Shown: positions 1 to 12,042, counted from the stretch's first letter. The stretch: DNA of 64,000 bases from Ustilaginoidea virens (GCF_000687475.1 NC_057317.1:6386501-6450500), one strand, 5' to 3'. Notes: generated by a model not told the origin, from the sequence alone. Made by a program: numbers and translations.

Positions 1-83
1 ATCCTTTACTTAGTGACCTCACGGTACATGATACCACGCGCGCGACCCTACGTACAACTGGGTACCCCGAGTTTATATCAACA
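1..83 (+). repeat. 3' end of a Cop-B LTR (element B8), cut by the window edge
   Basis: The stretch reads in forward orientation the LTR end seen reversed in B4 and B5, finishing in TTTATATCAACA at 83. The next base begins Cop-B RT sequence on the opposite strand, so this is the right end of a + strand element inserted into B2. The expected 5-bp duplication would be GGGTT (84-88), but its partner lies outside the window. It could be a solo LTR or the 3' LTR of a full element. Confidence 0.8.
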
Positions 84-373
84 GGGTTTCTAGGCATTAT
101 AATTTTTTCTTATTGATGTAATTCACTTGCAAGTTGTAAGTCGGCTTTTTCTTTTATAGTTAAAAAGGCAGTATTAATTATACCATTAGAATTAACGATA
201 TTAATAAAAGCCTCATCTTAGTCCTTATTAATTATAATATTAAATAGGGCAGCTGCAGCGGGTATTCTGACTTCTAGCCTGCTAGAATAGGCCGGGGTAT
301 TTATCCTATTGGGACGGGCCGGGGTATTTATTATATCGGGACGGGCTAGGGTATTTATTATATCGGGACGGGC

Positions 374-588
374 TGTAACGATGTGGCCCAATTGGGCCCT
401 AAGCGGGTGCCGCGCACATCGCCAGGTAAAAACCTACTCTTCTGTCTAACCGTTAGACCAGACAAAAGAGTACGTATTGTACCAAGTTACTTTGACTTGG
501 TACAATTGACACCTATATCACACTAGCTGCGCGCACTTACTGTAAGCTTGTCCTTAGTATGAGACGGGCGTAGCCCGAATCCTTGACA
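374..588. repeat. Left LTR of the TRIM
   Basis: This 215-bp terminal repeat matches 760-976 with a handful of transitions and two 1-bp indels. It holds three potential hairpins: GGCCCAATTGGGCC, GTACCAAGT...ACTTGGTAC and CGGGCGTAGCCCG. Confidence 0.9.
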
Positions 589-759
589 CAGCTTCCCTCT
601 CCGCAGGCCCTTTAAGCCTGCGGCTGGCGCCAACCACATAATACCACACACCCCCCAGAGGCTAATAGCACATCCTCTGTAAGCCCAGATGAAGAGCCCG
701 CTATGCGCATATACCGCATGCGGGATTCGAACCTGTGACCTTGGGCAACTTGGTACAAA
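589..759. other. Non-coding interior of the TRIM with a tRNA-like segment
   Basis: The interior has a perfect 8-bp stem at 601-623 (CCGCAGGC...GCCTGCGG). On the minus strand at 721-733 it reads GGTTCGAATCCCG, a match to the T-arm and B-box of tRNA genes. Acceptor-like bases follow, but the T-stem does not pair fully and no D-arm or anticodon arm is present, so it is not a tRNA gene. It may be a captured tRNA 3' half or a B-box-like relic. Confidence 0.55.
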
Positions 760-976
760 TGTAACGATGTGGCCCAATTGGGCCCTAAGCGGGTGCCGCG
801 CACATCGCTAGGTAAAAACCTACTCTTCTGTCTGACCGTTAGACCAGACAAAAGAGTACGTATTGTACCAAGTTACTTTGACTTGGTACAATTGACACCT
901 ATATCACACTAGCCGCGCGCACTTACTGTGAGCTTTGCCCTTAGTATGGAGACGGGCGTAGCCCGAATCCTTGACA
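760..976. repeat. Right LTR of the TRIM
   Basis: This is the second 217-bp terminal repeat; CGGGC target duplication follows at 977-981. Confidence 0.9.
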
Positions 977-3900
977 CGGGCTAGGGTATTTATACTATTA
1001 TGATGGGCCGGGGCCTCGGTCGGTACGATTTCTATACTATTAAGACGGGCCGGGGTATTTATACTATTGTGATGGGCCGGGGTCTCGGTCGGTATGATTT
1101 CTATAGGGTCTTTATCTAAGTTATAAATATAAGGCTTAACTACTATTGATCGAAATTTAGTTGGTCTGTAAGGCATTTGCATAATATAAATCTCATCGTT
1201 AAAGCTTATTAGCTTATATAGGCCGTGCCAGCCACCTTTCTCTCGCCATACTCATACATCTAATTATAGTGGTAATTAGTGAATAGGCCAGGTATTAGGT
1301 CTATTATAGGTAGCGAGGGCATCATTAACTTGCCGCTTTGTAAGGCATTTTCTAGCTGCATTAGTAGCTTTCCGTAATATCTCGGCACGTTATGATACTG
1401 ATAAGCTTGGTGGTGAGTCATCTGTAAGCCTAGGATATATTCTAAAAACTAATAATATAGGTATTAGACCGTCTGGTCCAGCAGAATCATTAACGGCTTT
1501 AATAGCGAGCTGTAATTTTTATTCCTTTGTTATTATATCGCCTATTTCGCTATTAATAATAATATAGGCGCGTCGTAATAGAGTATGATATCTTTCCACT
1601 TTGCTAATGCTATAGTGGGCCTCGATGGGAACTTCGTCAATATTTATAGCTAATAACCATGCATTATAACGGAATTTAGCGGATGCGAAATTCTTTCCAG
1701 CATTATGCACTATCCAGTTAGGCGGTCTAAGATAAGTATCTATCTAGCATTCTTTAAAGGTATTCTAGATATTTCGGGCCTTCTATCTTTATAGGTCGAG
1801 AAATCTAGCTGCTTAGAAGCTGGTTGCGGTATCTACTATATATAATACAGGCCGGTTATCTATTTGCATAATATCGACTATAACTTCGTAATTAAATTAG
1901 CAATCGTCTCGAAGTATAAATTTAAATCGGCTAGGTGCCTTTATATTTAGCTGGCATTAGTGGCACATTTATATGATTCGTTCGATTATATCGCGGTCTA
2001 TATCATTATGGTCAGCCCTATATAGCACTTTTGCAAGCCTATTTATAGAAGGGTGCCTAAAACGTTAGTATAATTATTGGATTTCATTAGCGGAAAGATA
2101 GAAGGCTGTTATTTCTATTGTATATAGGCCACCAAGGATATCCCTATTTCCTTATTATAGGGACTTTAATATTCCCTTATATTAGTACATTTGCTAGATT
2201 ATCTAGCTTAACACCCATTCTATCTATATCCGTAATAGAATATAAAAATAGGGTTACGCTATTAATAACGTGAAAAGTGATAGTCCTAAATATTATAGGG
2301 ATATGCAGTATACTAAAAGATATTGCCGAACCTTCGCTAAATTTAACGGTATAGTGCCGCTAGCTTTTCTCAATTTTTAGTAATAGTATTATTTTTATAA
2401 GAGCCTTTGCTTAGCCTATACCAGCCGTTAAAACGCCAAAAGCGCCAGTATCTAGTAATATACTATAGAAGACTTAGTCGGTATAGCGCTCTTTTTTTAA
2501 AAAGGTATAATTACGATCTAGTAATATTTAAAAAGGGTCATTATATAATAGGGCATGCCTATATATTTCATCTTATAAAGCCTATAATATATTAGGCGAT
2601 AATAGTGGTTGCATCGGCGTATATAATAGGAAATATTAGGTGGCTATAATTTGCGGTAAGATATCTTCCTTAATATCCTCATTTATATCTACTGCTATTA
2701 TAACCTTAAAATCTTCGACTATATTATTAATATCGGTATTATTGGGCTCTTATTGCTATAGGTTATCTTGTATATTCTCTTTGTATTCCTATAAAAAGAT
2801 ACTTAACTTCTTATTATTAGGTATTATACGGTATAACCGGCTTTTCATCTAGCGAGCCTTAGAGTCTTATTATTCTTTAATAGGGTGGTTTAATAACCAG
2901 CAACCTATTTTATTACAAATAAAATATTTCTTTTGGTAAGGCCTTATGTGATATCGTTGATTTAAGCCAAATTGCCGTTATGATGGTCTAAAACGTTAGG
3001 GGCGTTGAAATCGGCTGTTAGATTAGTTATATCTGCGGTCTGTAAATAACGCTGTATTATCGTTGGTATTTATATCTTTTATATCTTATTATTGTATTTA
3101 AAGGAAGTGATTTTATTAATCCTAGTGTGATTATGCTGTTTCATATATAGATATAGAATACCGTAGGTCCGATACAAGCCCTTCAAATATTAGTGCATGA
3201 CGGTATATAGCCTGGCTGCACTCTAGGGTATCCCTTACGGCATTTAGCACTTGCCGATATAGCTTAGTATTAGCTATAAATAGGGGAAAAAGGCCACGAT
3301 ATAAGCGTTATAGTTCTTCTAATAAAATATTAAGGTATTTAAGCTTAGATTTATTGGGGTGTTTTGCAATAATTAATTATAGTATTGTTTTATTTCACCG
3401 ATATAAATAAAATTGCTCTATGCTTTTGGTCTTAAAGTGGCTTTTAACCTTATTAACTATTTCGTCAAATGTAAGGGTGTTATAGATAGGTTCTATATTA
3501 TCGAAGTAAAAGGTCTCTATATCGCCGATTAATATGATCTGAAATGCCCTATTAAATGCGTAATTAGGCAAGCCTAATAGTCAACATTTGCTTTTAAAAG
3601 ATATAACCTTTAGAATAATAAAGTCATCTATTTTACCGCTATATCTATCCTCTATACGGTAGCTACGTAATAGGTCAGATATCTTTTTAGATATATCGTG
3701 ACGCTTCTTAGATATATTGTTATGTTGGTATTCTAGAATATCTAGCTCTGGAGGGTATTCTGGAATATCTTGTTAGCTGCGATGTGGTATAGTCGGATTA
3801 TCTATTATAGCCGGGTTATCTATTATAATTAGCGGCTTTTGTGGGTGGCTATGATACTATAATTCGTTAAATCGAGCATTTGTTATGCTTGGACCAATAT

Positions 3901-5015
3901 TGGTAGCCTGCCTAGTGCCGCTGGAAACGGTAATACGGGGGTTATTAGTATTATAATTATTTATATCGGATTGGTGCCTATACGCTTCTTGACGTGCCTT
4001 ATTAGGGCTCTCTATGGATAGCAGTATATCATCCGGGTTAGGTATTCGGCCTCTTATTGGTATAGGCCGGCCTCGTGAGCCTCGAAAAAATCTGCCTCTA
4101 CTAGGGGTATATGCCCTAGGATAATATAAATAGTCGGGTCGGGCCGGTTGATAGGCCGGTTAATGGGCCGGTTATTGCAGACTATATTCCTCGCTATTAT
4201 CTTCGTCATATGAATAGTCCTCGCTTATTAAATACTATTAATTACGGGAGCTTTCCCCCTCAACTTATGGCCTATTGTAAATAGGCTCTTTTCCTTTATA
4301 TTATATAGGAGGCTATTTTAATATTAATAGGGGAATAATTTCCGTTTGGTGTAATTAAGCGCTAGGTGTATTAAAGTCCCTATTAGAAGAAGGGGCTTAT
4401 GACGGTCTTTCTAGTAAAGGTATGACTATTGCTTATGATATAGCTCTCCCAGGTGTGTTTTGCAGTATTTATAATTCTCATGCAGTATTACCAATTGGTA
4501 TAAATACTTCCCTATAGGGATTTAATCGCAATACGAATGTTTTGCGTCGTAATTATCGGCTTATTTCCTCTTGTGGCCATATAGGGTTTTCCGGTTATTA
4601 TAGGCAGTTGATTAAAGCTGGTATAACTGCTGATCCTAATGGTCCTGCATATACGCTATACTCACGTAGAACTATACGGAATTCCCGTAATAGCTCCTTA
4701 TTAATACGTTTAAATAATACTTCATCCTACTCGCTAAAGTCATCGCAAAATATATCCCATAAATCGTCATCTATATCTTCGCCTATATCATAAGCGTTAA
4801 AGCGGTATATTAGCCGATTATATAAGTCGATATTGGTTGCATTTTCTGGATTAATATATTCATTCGCATCTATCCAATTCTTATCAACAAGCTTAGTATA
4901 TTTTTGTAGTGGCTCAGGTAGTAATAAAAATAGTAGTGTAGGTGATAATGGTCGTGATGAATCCATAATGCTTAAAGGTGAAAAAGAGAGAGAAAATGTA
5001 ATTATATTACTAAAT

Positions 5016-5281
5016 GGTATCGTCAAATAACGTAATATATAGCGTTTGCAAAGTGTATAATTTAGTGGCGAAATGGTATCGTCAAAAATCGTGATATATA
5101 GCCTTTTTGCAGAGTGTGTAATTTGGTCGCTAAATGGTATTACCAAAGGTCGTAATATATAGCGTTTTTGCAGGGTGTAATTTGGTGGCTAATTGGTAGC
5201 GTCAAAGCGTGATATATAACCTATTTGCAAAGTATGTAATTTAGTTGCTAATTGGTATCGTCAAAACGTGATATATAGCAG
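5016..5281 (-). repeat. Tandem repeats of about 60 bp in the B2 leader
   Basis: Five diverged copies begin near 5016, 5075, 5136, 5195 and 5254 (spacing 59-61 bp), each containing ATGGTATCGTCAAA, a GTGATATATAGC word and GTGTAATTTGGTGGC. They lie between the 5' LTR and gag on the element strand, so they belong to the untranslated leader. Other Cop-B leaders hold a single related GTGATATTTAGCG word. Confidence 0.85.
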
Positions 5282-5421
5282 TATAAGTAAGCCTCGTAAT
5301 GGACGAGAGGAGAGAAGGTTAATATGCGTAATTTATCTCCCAGATTAGCACGATCTCGCCGAGATCGTCTCTTCTAGACAAATCTCTAGCTGATTTATAT
5401 TACTACTGTAACACTGATCAG

Positions 5422-5798
5422 TATTGAGCAGGCCCAGGTCCCAGTGCATAGAGTGCGCATATGATACTACTGTATCGGTGATTATTATAGTATCACCTAT
5501 CAGAGGTATTAATCGTCCCTAAAGTAAATATATTGTGAAGTGTCTATCTAAGAAAGAAGAAAGCAAGAAAAGACTAAGGGCGGCAATATGCCCTATATGC
5601 TATATGTGCTGGGCACGCAATGACTACGTATGCCTGTGTGCCATGGCCGCATATGCCGCGTCACTATCAGGTGCACTGACTAAGTGACTGACTGACTGAC
5701 TACGTATGCATATGTGCTATAGCCACATCTGCCGCGTCACTATCAGGTGCACTGACTAAGTGACTGACTGACTGACTTACTAACCGACGATTCCGACA
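5422..5798 (-). repeat. 5' LTR of B2 (377 bp) with internal 76-bp duplication
   Basis: On the minus strand it starts TGTCGGAATCG, as in all Cop-B LTRs, and ends CTCAATA (RIP-altered CAACA). It carries a 76-bp direct duplication (about 5621-5696 and 5697-5772) ending in TGAC tetranucleotide runs. The rest differs from other Cop-B LTRs, marking a subfamily. Cop-A sequence begins at 5799. Confidence 0.8.
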
Positions 5799-7996
5799 AA
5801 TAGGTATAGTAGGCTATAGGGATCTGCTTAATCGGAATGCCTTACCGCTAGAATAATTAGCAGAAGAAACAGACGAAGCCTACGCTAATAAGGTCGAACT
5901 CTAGCAAATCTAATAAGATAAGGTTATATTAGGAATATAAAATAGGCTAGGTCTCCTCCCTAGAATAATTATAAACCATAAAACGATTGCAAAAAAACTA
6001 TTTAACCTTTTCAAACTTAAATATCAGCTATAAGGAGATACCGTCTTTTAAAAGCTTAATGTAAAATATTAAGCCTTATCCTTTGCGATTACTGAAGGTA
6101 TTATAGACTTCGCGAGAAAACTTAGAGAAACCTATAATAAATTTAAATAACTCTATAGTACTTACGATATTAGAGAACCTTACTTTATTAATAAATTTCT
6201 AATTAGGCTTAGTCCTAGCTTTTACTCTTTCTAAATAGTATTTTACTAGAATAATCTACTTCTCTCTAAGAAAAATAAAAATAGAACTAAGACTCTAGCT
6301 ATAATATTTAATACTGCCCTCTTCGCCGCCTAATAGAAAGAACTAGCCATAAAGCAGTATGACTTAGAAATGGCAATAATCGCTAAATATAATCTATCGC
6401 GCTATAACTAATTGAAATACTTCTGCATATACTGCAAAATGAATGGACATATAAATAAATAATGCTTTATCCTACATTCCGAGCTTAAGCGGAAGCGAGT
6501 ATAAAAAAATAACTATAGAAGAAAATATAGATTTACCCTATAATAAGAATAGCTAGAAGAATCTATAGATATAGATATAGTCGCTGCTCTAGCCTTCCTA
6601 AACTCGGCTTTTATAAGTATAAATATAACTATACTTAAAGTATTACTATTTAAAGCAGTATAGACGCTCGTAAAAATATATATCCTCAATGGTAGCACAT
6701 CCTTATATACATTCTGCAGAAGTAATAATTTTATTAACCTTACTAGCTACTCTAGAAGCCTAGTTAACGGTATTGCCGATACCATAATTATACTATAAGG
6801 TCAAAAAATATATAAAATAATACTCTAGAACGCCTAGCTAATTATCTTTAAGAACGCCTTATATATACTAAATATATATATCAACCTAATATCTATCGTA
6901 GCGCTAGATAAGGATAGAATAACTATAATCTTTAAGAACGGTAAAGCAGTAGTAACTCTAAATAGTGCTATCATCCTTATAGCCATAAAGCGATATGGCA
7001 TATATATCGTAGACGAAGATATAGAGAATTTTGATATAGCTTTAGCTAGCTTTAATATTATAGATCTAAACCTACGAATCTAGCATAATAGGCTAGGTTA
7101 CCTAAGCGAGGCTAATATTAAACAGTTGCAAAATATATTAATAGGCATTTAGCCTATCTAATCTAGCTATATTTACGATAGATACTATAAGGGTAAGATA
7201 CATAAAGTTCTATATACTTATTCAATCAAAAGGGGAACTAGACCTTTTAAAAGCCTATATGTAGATATTATTAGTCTATTCTCTGAACCAGGGTTAAATA
7301 GCAAAAAATATTAGGCGGTATTTATAGACGATTTTACTAATATAACCTAGGTCTTTCTAATTAAATTTAAATCTGAATTTAAGTCGTTATTCCGTAAATT
7401 AGTCGAGCAATATAAGATATATACGCAATGCCTATAGTATCTCCGCCTTAACCGAGGGGGAGAGAATTTAATACACTTACTCTAACTTTTCTATAATAAT
7501 TATAGAATCGAAGTACTTTATACCGCAATAAACTAATACTAGTAAAACGGTTTAGCCGAGAGAACTAACTATATACTAATAGAAAAGCTTAACCTAACTC
7601 TCATTAATATAGGACTTGAAAGGAAATAGTAGCTATACATCCCCAAGATAATTAATTACCTATATAATATCAGCCTTATATTAAGTATAGATAAAATACC
7701 TTATAAAGCCTAGTATAAGAAAAAACCAGACTTCCGATATATACGGGTAATAGGCTTTTATATATTTACACTCCTGCCTTTTAAAAAAAGGCAGAAGATA
7801 GAGGAATAAAGTATCTACTATTGCCTCCTCGGCTACTAAGGGAGCCGCAACTATATACTACTTAATGATAATAGAAAGGTTTTTATAATAAATAACGTCT
7901 AATTTCCTAAGACCTAAAATAGGAAACGTAAGGACTATAACCTTATAAGTAGAGATAACGAATAATCTAGCTATTCCTAAATAATATAACTCTACT
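5799..7996 (+). pseudogene. Cop-A element A1, first half: gag and integrase, RIP-degraded
   Basis: With stops ignored, the + strand reads a copia Gag ending in a CCHC knuckle (FCIYCKMNGHINK, then stop and C; 6421-6465). The GAG-pre-integrase motif IWHNRLGYLSEANI is near 7078. The integrase core has LYVDIISLFSEPG, FIDDFTN and NGLAERTNY, whose Glu completes DDE. Stops (TAG/TAA) occur every few dozen codons, so it is dead. The left end is broken by B2 at 5798. It is interrupted at 7996 by B3, with target duplication CTACT, and resumes at 30551 with the RT. The same gag recurs at 63360-64000 (A2) with transition-type differences. Confidence 0.85.
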
Positions 7997-8343
7997 TGTT
8001 GGTTTCACATCAAGGGGTACCCAGTTGTACGTAGGGTTGCGCGCGTGGTATTATGTACCGTGAGGTCACCGGTCAAAGGTATGATTAGTTCTTTGATTAT
8101 GACTGACTAACTAAGAGGGAAGAAAGGAAGCAAAAGAGGAATTACACGATGTGGCCTTTTTGTGCGTGCCGTAGTCATGTGTATCGGCGCAGTCGGGCCG
8201 GGCTGCCCGCGTGCCCTACCGGGCTCAGGGGCACAGGGGCAAAAGGGGCAAAGGGGCAAAAGTGGCTATATCGTGCGCATCGGCTGCGCGGCACATCCGT
8301 CGCAATGTGCCCAATTGGGCACCTTGCAATAGCGATTCCGATA
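7997..8343 (-). repeat. 3' LTR of B3
   Basis: The 347-bp LTR reads TGTTGGTTTCACATCAAG...GATTCCGATA on the + strand; the last bases are RIP-altered from CCGACA. It contains 12-bp inverted arms CACGATGTGGCC and GGCCACATCGTG, and a near-perfect palindrome around CCCAATTGGG. Confidence 0.92.
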
Positions 8344-8630
8344 CTAGCAGCTTCTCTTTTTATAGAAGTAAACATCGGAATCGCCAGGATATAAGGCGCA
8401 CATATAGAAAGAAAAGTGCGGCGCGGTCTCGGCAGGTTGTGCCGCCGATAACGCTATCGCGCCGCACGGCCGGCATTATACCGTATAGCCGGTATATTGA
8501 ATATCGCAGCCAAAACAAAGGGGCAAAAAGGGGCAGTAGTAAACGCAGTAAAAGCAGCAAATGCAGCATTAAATATAAGGAAATCTACCCACTTACTACG
8601 CATAATATCGCCAATCGTACCTAAATGCAG

Positions 8631-9628
8631 TCAGACGTTAACCGGCCTCTTTACCCACCCTTCAATATATATAACAGCCTTATTATAGTCGATGAAGGTT
8701 TTAAGGGCTTTATTAGGCGTTCCTTTAGTCATTATATCGGCGAGATTATTATTCCTATTAATCTAATAGATTTTATATATCTCCTGGCGCTCGTATGACT
8801 ATCGTAGGGCTATAATATCTATTATAAGCCTCTTCTCCTTAGTAGTACCTAGCTTAATAAGGCATTTATATAACGAAAATGAATCTATATATACGATTAT
8901 AGGGATCTTCGGCAATCCCAGCCTACTGGTAATTATATTAAGGGTCGTGCCTATCGTATATGCGATATCGACCCCTTGCACTATACTATACAGCTCCGAA
9001 GCGAGTGCACTGCGTATTACCCGCTTACTCTTTATAGAGCTGTAAGTTATAATATTACCGGTTAATTAGAAGGCGTTATTCGTAGTATCTACCTCATTCC
9101 CTAGCACAATAATATAGCTAATCTGGGAGCTTAAATCTTTATTATTGGCAAAGGATCTGTTAATAAATATAAAGATCTTGGCTGTAGTGAGGGCTAGATT
9201 GATGTACCGTAAGCCACGATCTTAGTTATCGCGCTGCTATTAAAGGCGCTTATTTAACCTTGCGATATCATTAGGGTTAGGCTGTTAGTATTATGCTGCG
9301 AAAGATAGGTTAAAAGATGCCTCGGGCTGGCAGACTATAGCTATATAAGCACCGCGAGCGCGTTATTCGATATAATTATGCTGGGCTATAGGCGTATTCT
9401 TATCGATAGTCGTGATCTTCTTACTTTAACCTTTCTGGCATGATATTATTATGCCGTTGGTAGTGGCTGTTAATATATATCCATTGAATATTAGGGGCAT
9501 AATTGGTGATAATCTCGTCTTAGGCTTAGCGTTAAAGCCTGCCTTAGTAAGCTCTAATTCTTCCTATTAGAAGAAGGTATTATTACTAAGGCCGAGGGTA
9601 TCATCAGTTTGCATCCCTATAATGCCGA
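8631..9628 (-). pseudogene. B3 pol, 3' part: end of RT and RNase H
   Basis: This is the C-terminal part of the Cop-B polyprotein, ending at the TGA at 8631-8633. The RNase H segment SLYKCLIKLGTTKEKRL is near 8830-8890; it is a hallmark of the RNase H in this fungal copia group. The RT active-site region near 9600 still reads MQTDD, so both catalytic Asp codons survive here, unlike in B1. Internal stops abound. The piece ends at the B1 insertion and continues at 24743. Confidence 0.85.
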
Positions 9629-9955
9629 TGTTGGTTTCACCAAGGGGTACCCAGTTGTACGTAGGGTTGCGCGCGTGGTAATATATACCGGGTGATCACC
9701 AAGCCAATGATTTGATTACTTTGCTAATGACTATCTAAGAAAGAGGAAAAGAAGCAAAAGAGGGTAATTACACGATGTGGCCTTTTTGTGCGTGTGCTGT
9801 TGTCACGTGCATCGGCGCAGTCGGGCCGGGCTGCCCGCGTGCCCTACCGGGCTCAGGGGTAAAGGGGCAAAAGTGGCCACATCGTGCGCAGCAGTATGCG
9901 CGGCACATCCGTCGCAATATGCCCAATTGGGCACCTTATAATAGCGATTCCGATA
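9629..9955 (-). repeat. 3' LTR of B1
   Basis: It pairs with 24411-24737 at equal length (327 bp). Differences are transitions only, as expected for RIP. Confidence 0.92.
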
Positions 9956-10271
9956 CTGGTAGCTTCTCTTTTTATAGAGGCAAACATCGGAATTGCTAGG
10001 ATGTAAGGCGCATATATAGAAAAGAAAGGGCGGCGCGGTCTCGGCAGGTTGTGCCGCCGATAACGCTATCGCGCCGCGCGACCGGCATCATACCGTACAG
10101 CCGGTATATTGAATATCGTAGCCAAAGGAAAAGGGGCAGTAATAAACGAGCCAAAATATAGAGGCAAAAAGGGGCAGCAGTAAACGCAGTAAAAGCAGTA
10201 AATGCATCATTAAACATAAGGAAATCCATACACTTGCCACCTATAATATCACCAATTATATCCAAATGCAG

Positions 10272-12042
10272 TTAGATATTAACTGGCCTTTTTACCCATC
10301 CTTCCACACGTATAATAGCCTGATTGCAGTCGACGAAGGTCTTAAGGGCTTTATTAGGCATTCCCTTAGTTATTGCGTCGGCGAGATTATTATTCTTATT
10401 GATCTAATGGATCTTATATATCTCCCGGCGCTCGTATGACTGTCGTAGGGCTATAATATCTATTATAAGCCTTTTCTCCTTAGTGGTCCCTAGCTTGATA
10501 AGGCATTCGTATAATGAAAACAAATCCGTATATATAACCGTAGGGATCTTCGGCAATTTTAGCCTGCTGGTAATTATGTTAAGGGTTATACCTATCGCGT
10601 ATGCGCTATCGACCCCTTGCACTATATTATATAGCTCCGAAGCGAGTGCGCTGCGTATTATACGCTTACTCTTTGTAGAGCTATAAGTGACGATATTACC
10701 GGTCAGCAGGAAGGCGTTATCCGTAGGGTTATCCTCTTCTTTATTCCCTAGCACAATGATATATCCAATCTGGGAGCTTAAATCTTTGTTATTGGCAAAG
10801 GATCCGTTAATAAATATAAAGAGTTTGGCTGTAGTAAGGGCTAGATTAATATACCGTAAGCCACGGCCCTGGTTATCACGTTACTATTAAAGGCGCTTAT
10901 TCAACCTCGCGATATCGTCAGGGTCAGGTTGCTGGTATTATACTGCGATAGATAGGTCAAAAGACGCCTCGGGCTAGCAGACTATAGCTACGTAAGTACT
11001 GCGAGCGTGTTATTCGATATAATTACGCTAGGCCGTAGGCGCATTCTTATCGATAGTCGTAATCTTCATACTTTAACCTTTCTGGCATAACGTCATTATG
11101 CCATCGGTAGTGACCGTTAGTATACATCCGTTGAATATTAGGGGTATAGTTGGTGATAGCCTCGTCTTAGGCTTGGCGTTAAAGCCTACTTTAGTAAGCT
11201 CTAATTCCTCCCGTTAAAAGAAGGTATCGTTATTAAGTCCGAGGGTATTATTAGTCTGCATACCTATAATACCGAAGCATACGGTATCGCTAGTATCGCT
11301 AGTACGGTTAGTATCCGCAGATATCAGCAAATAGGGGTCGTAGGTTGAAGTGGTCATACCTAACTTCTCGCGATAGTGCCAGAAGTATATTGCCTACTAG
11401 TGGGTGCCTGCCTCAGCTATTCCATATAGTAGCTTCACTACTTTTATAATAGTGTTATTAGGGTATTAGTGAGCTATCTGCTTAGGTAGCTTGGCAATGA
11501 TCGACCGATTGAGGGTAGTTAATAACTGCATATAAGCCTGCGTAATATCCCGTATCTAAAGGAAGAGGCCGTAAGACCGCTATAGTGATAAAGCTATTGA
11601 TATTAGTAGCCGTTAACTCGCCTATTGAATTATAGGGGATTAAGTTAATATTAATCGCTTCTCGTCATCATTATAACTTTGTACCACAAGCCTAGATTTC
11701 TCGTACGGTATATCCATGCCTTTGCCTTTGATTTCCCGTACTATATATAAGTTGAATAGGCGTTAGGCTCTATATTGACTAATATCAAAAGTGATAAATC
11801 TGAATACATTATGGGCTTATAATACTTTAATCTCTATACGGTCGGACTACTCGAAAGGGTCTCTAGGGGTTATAATCTTTTCTTCCCGGCGTAATTGGCT
11901 AGTAAACTATAGGTCGGCTTACTCTTTCGCGGTAAAGAAAAAGATATCGATGACGGTATTAGAAGCTATAGTATTAACGAGAGCTTCTTTTTGGTCCTTA
12001 TTAATTATAATATTGGATACCACCCTTGCTAGTAATAGTGAT
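10272..12042 (-). pseudogene. B1 pol, 3' part: RT and RNase H
   Basis: The frame stays open for 116 codons at 10404-10754, containing TDLFSLYECLIKLGTTKEKR and ALRQSYERREI, typical of the RNase H of fungal copia elements. Upstream, the RT active-site segment reads MQTNNTLGLNND near 11210-11260: the catalytic Asp-Asp has become Asn-Asn through G-to-A changes in TGATGAT. The region 11500-11980 carries the RT start, including RLFNSRIVREIKGK-like and QPTLITPR-like stretches broken by stops. C is inserted just upstream, at 12042. Confidence 0.85.

Larger units (their letters stand above)
374..976. mobile_element. TRIM (miniature LTR retroelement), 603 bp
   Basis: Two direct repeats of 215 and 217 bp (374-588 and 760-976) start TGTAACGATG and end CCTTGACA, so they have the TG...CA ends of LTRs. 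The unit is flanked by CGGGC on both sides (369-373 and 977-981), a 5-bp target duplication. The interior is only 171 bp and codes for nothing. It lies in the Pro-rich linker repeats of B2. It must be mobilised in trans; shared words such as GATGTGGCC and CCCAATTGGGC in its LTR and in Cop-B LTRs hint at Cop-B as helper. No standard primer site is obvious, so its direction is not set. Confidence 0.88.
84..4966 (-). pseudogene. RIP-degraded gag-pol of B2
   Basis: The Gag start MDSSRPLSPTLL is at 4966 and is followed by the acidic DIGEDIDDDLWD segment that matches GDEIDDDLWEQF of other Cop-B Gag proteins. A protease motif LLDTGAFG is encoded near 2428-2450. Integrase is seen at 1519-1710, with NFASAKFRYNAW and then SISKVERYH, whose Glu should be the last residue of the DDE triad. 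The integrase end (KFRSIVVKPYIYN) is near 1140-1180. A linker repeats TPARLNSIE-like units. The RT start is at 84-240. Many in-frame stops exist throughout, so no protein is made. Family assignment is firm; individual domain edges are approximate. Confidence 0.8.
84..5798 (-). mobile_element. Cop-B type copia retrotransposon B2, 3' part outside the window
   Basis: Read on the minus strand this runs 5' LTR (5422-5798), leader with tandem repeats, gag (ATG at 4966), protease, integrase, Pro-rich linker and the first codons of RT, which stop at the B8 LTR. The order protease-integrase-RT is that of Ty1/copia. It is inserted in A1: Cop-A gag starts directly after its LTR, and A2 has matching unbroken sequence near 63360. 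Its LTR and leader differ from the other Cop-B copies, so it is a separate subfamily. The frame is riddled with RIP-type stops. A TRIM splits the linker at 374-976. Confidence 0.85.

Noticed and set aside
721..759. tRNA gene on the minus strand in the TRIM interior
   Set aside because: Only a T-arm-like GGTTCGAATCC is present. The T-stem is mismatched and D-arm and anticodon arm are missing.
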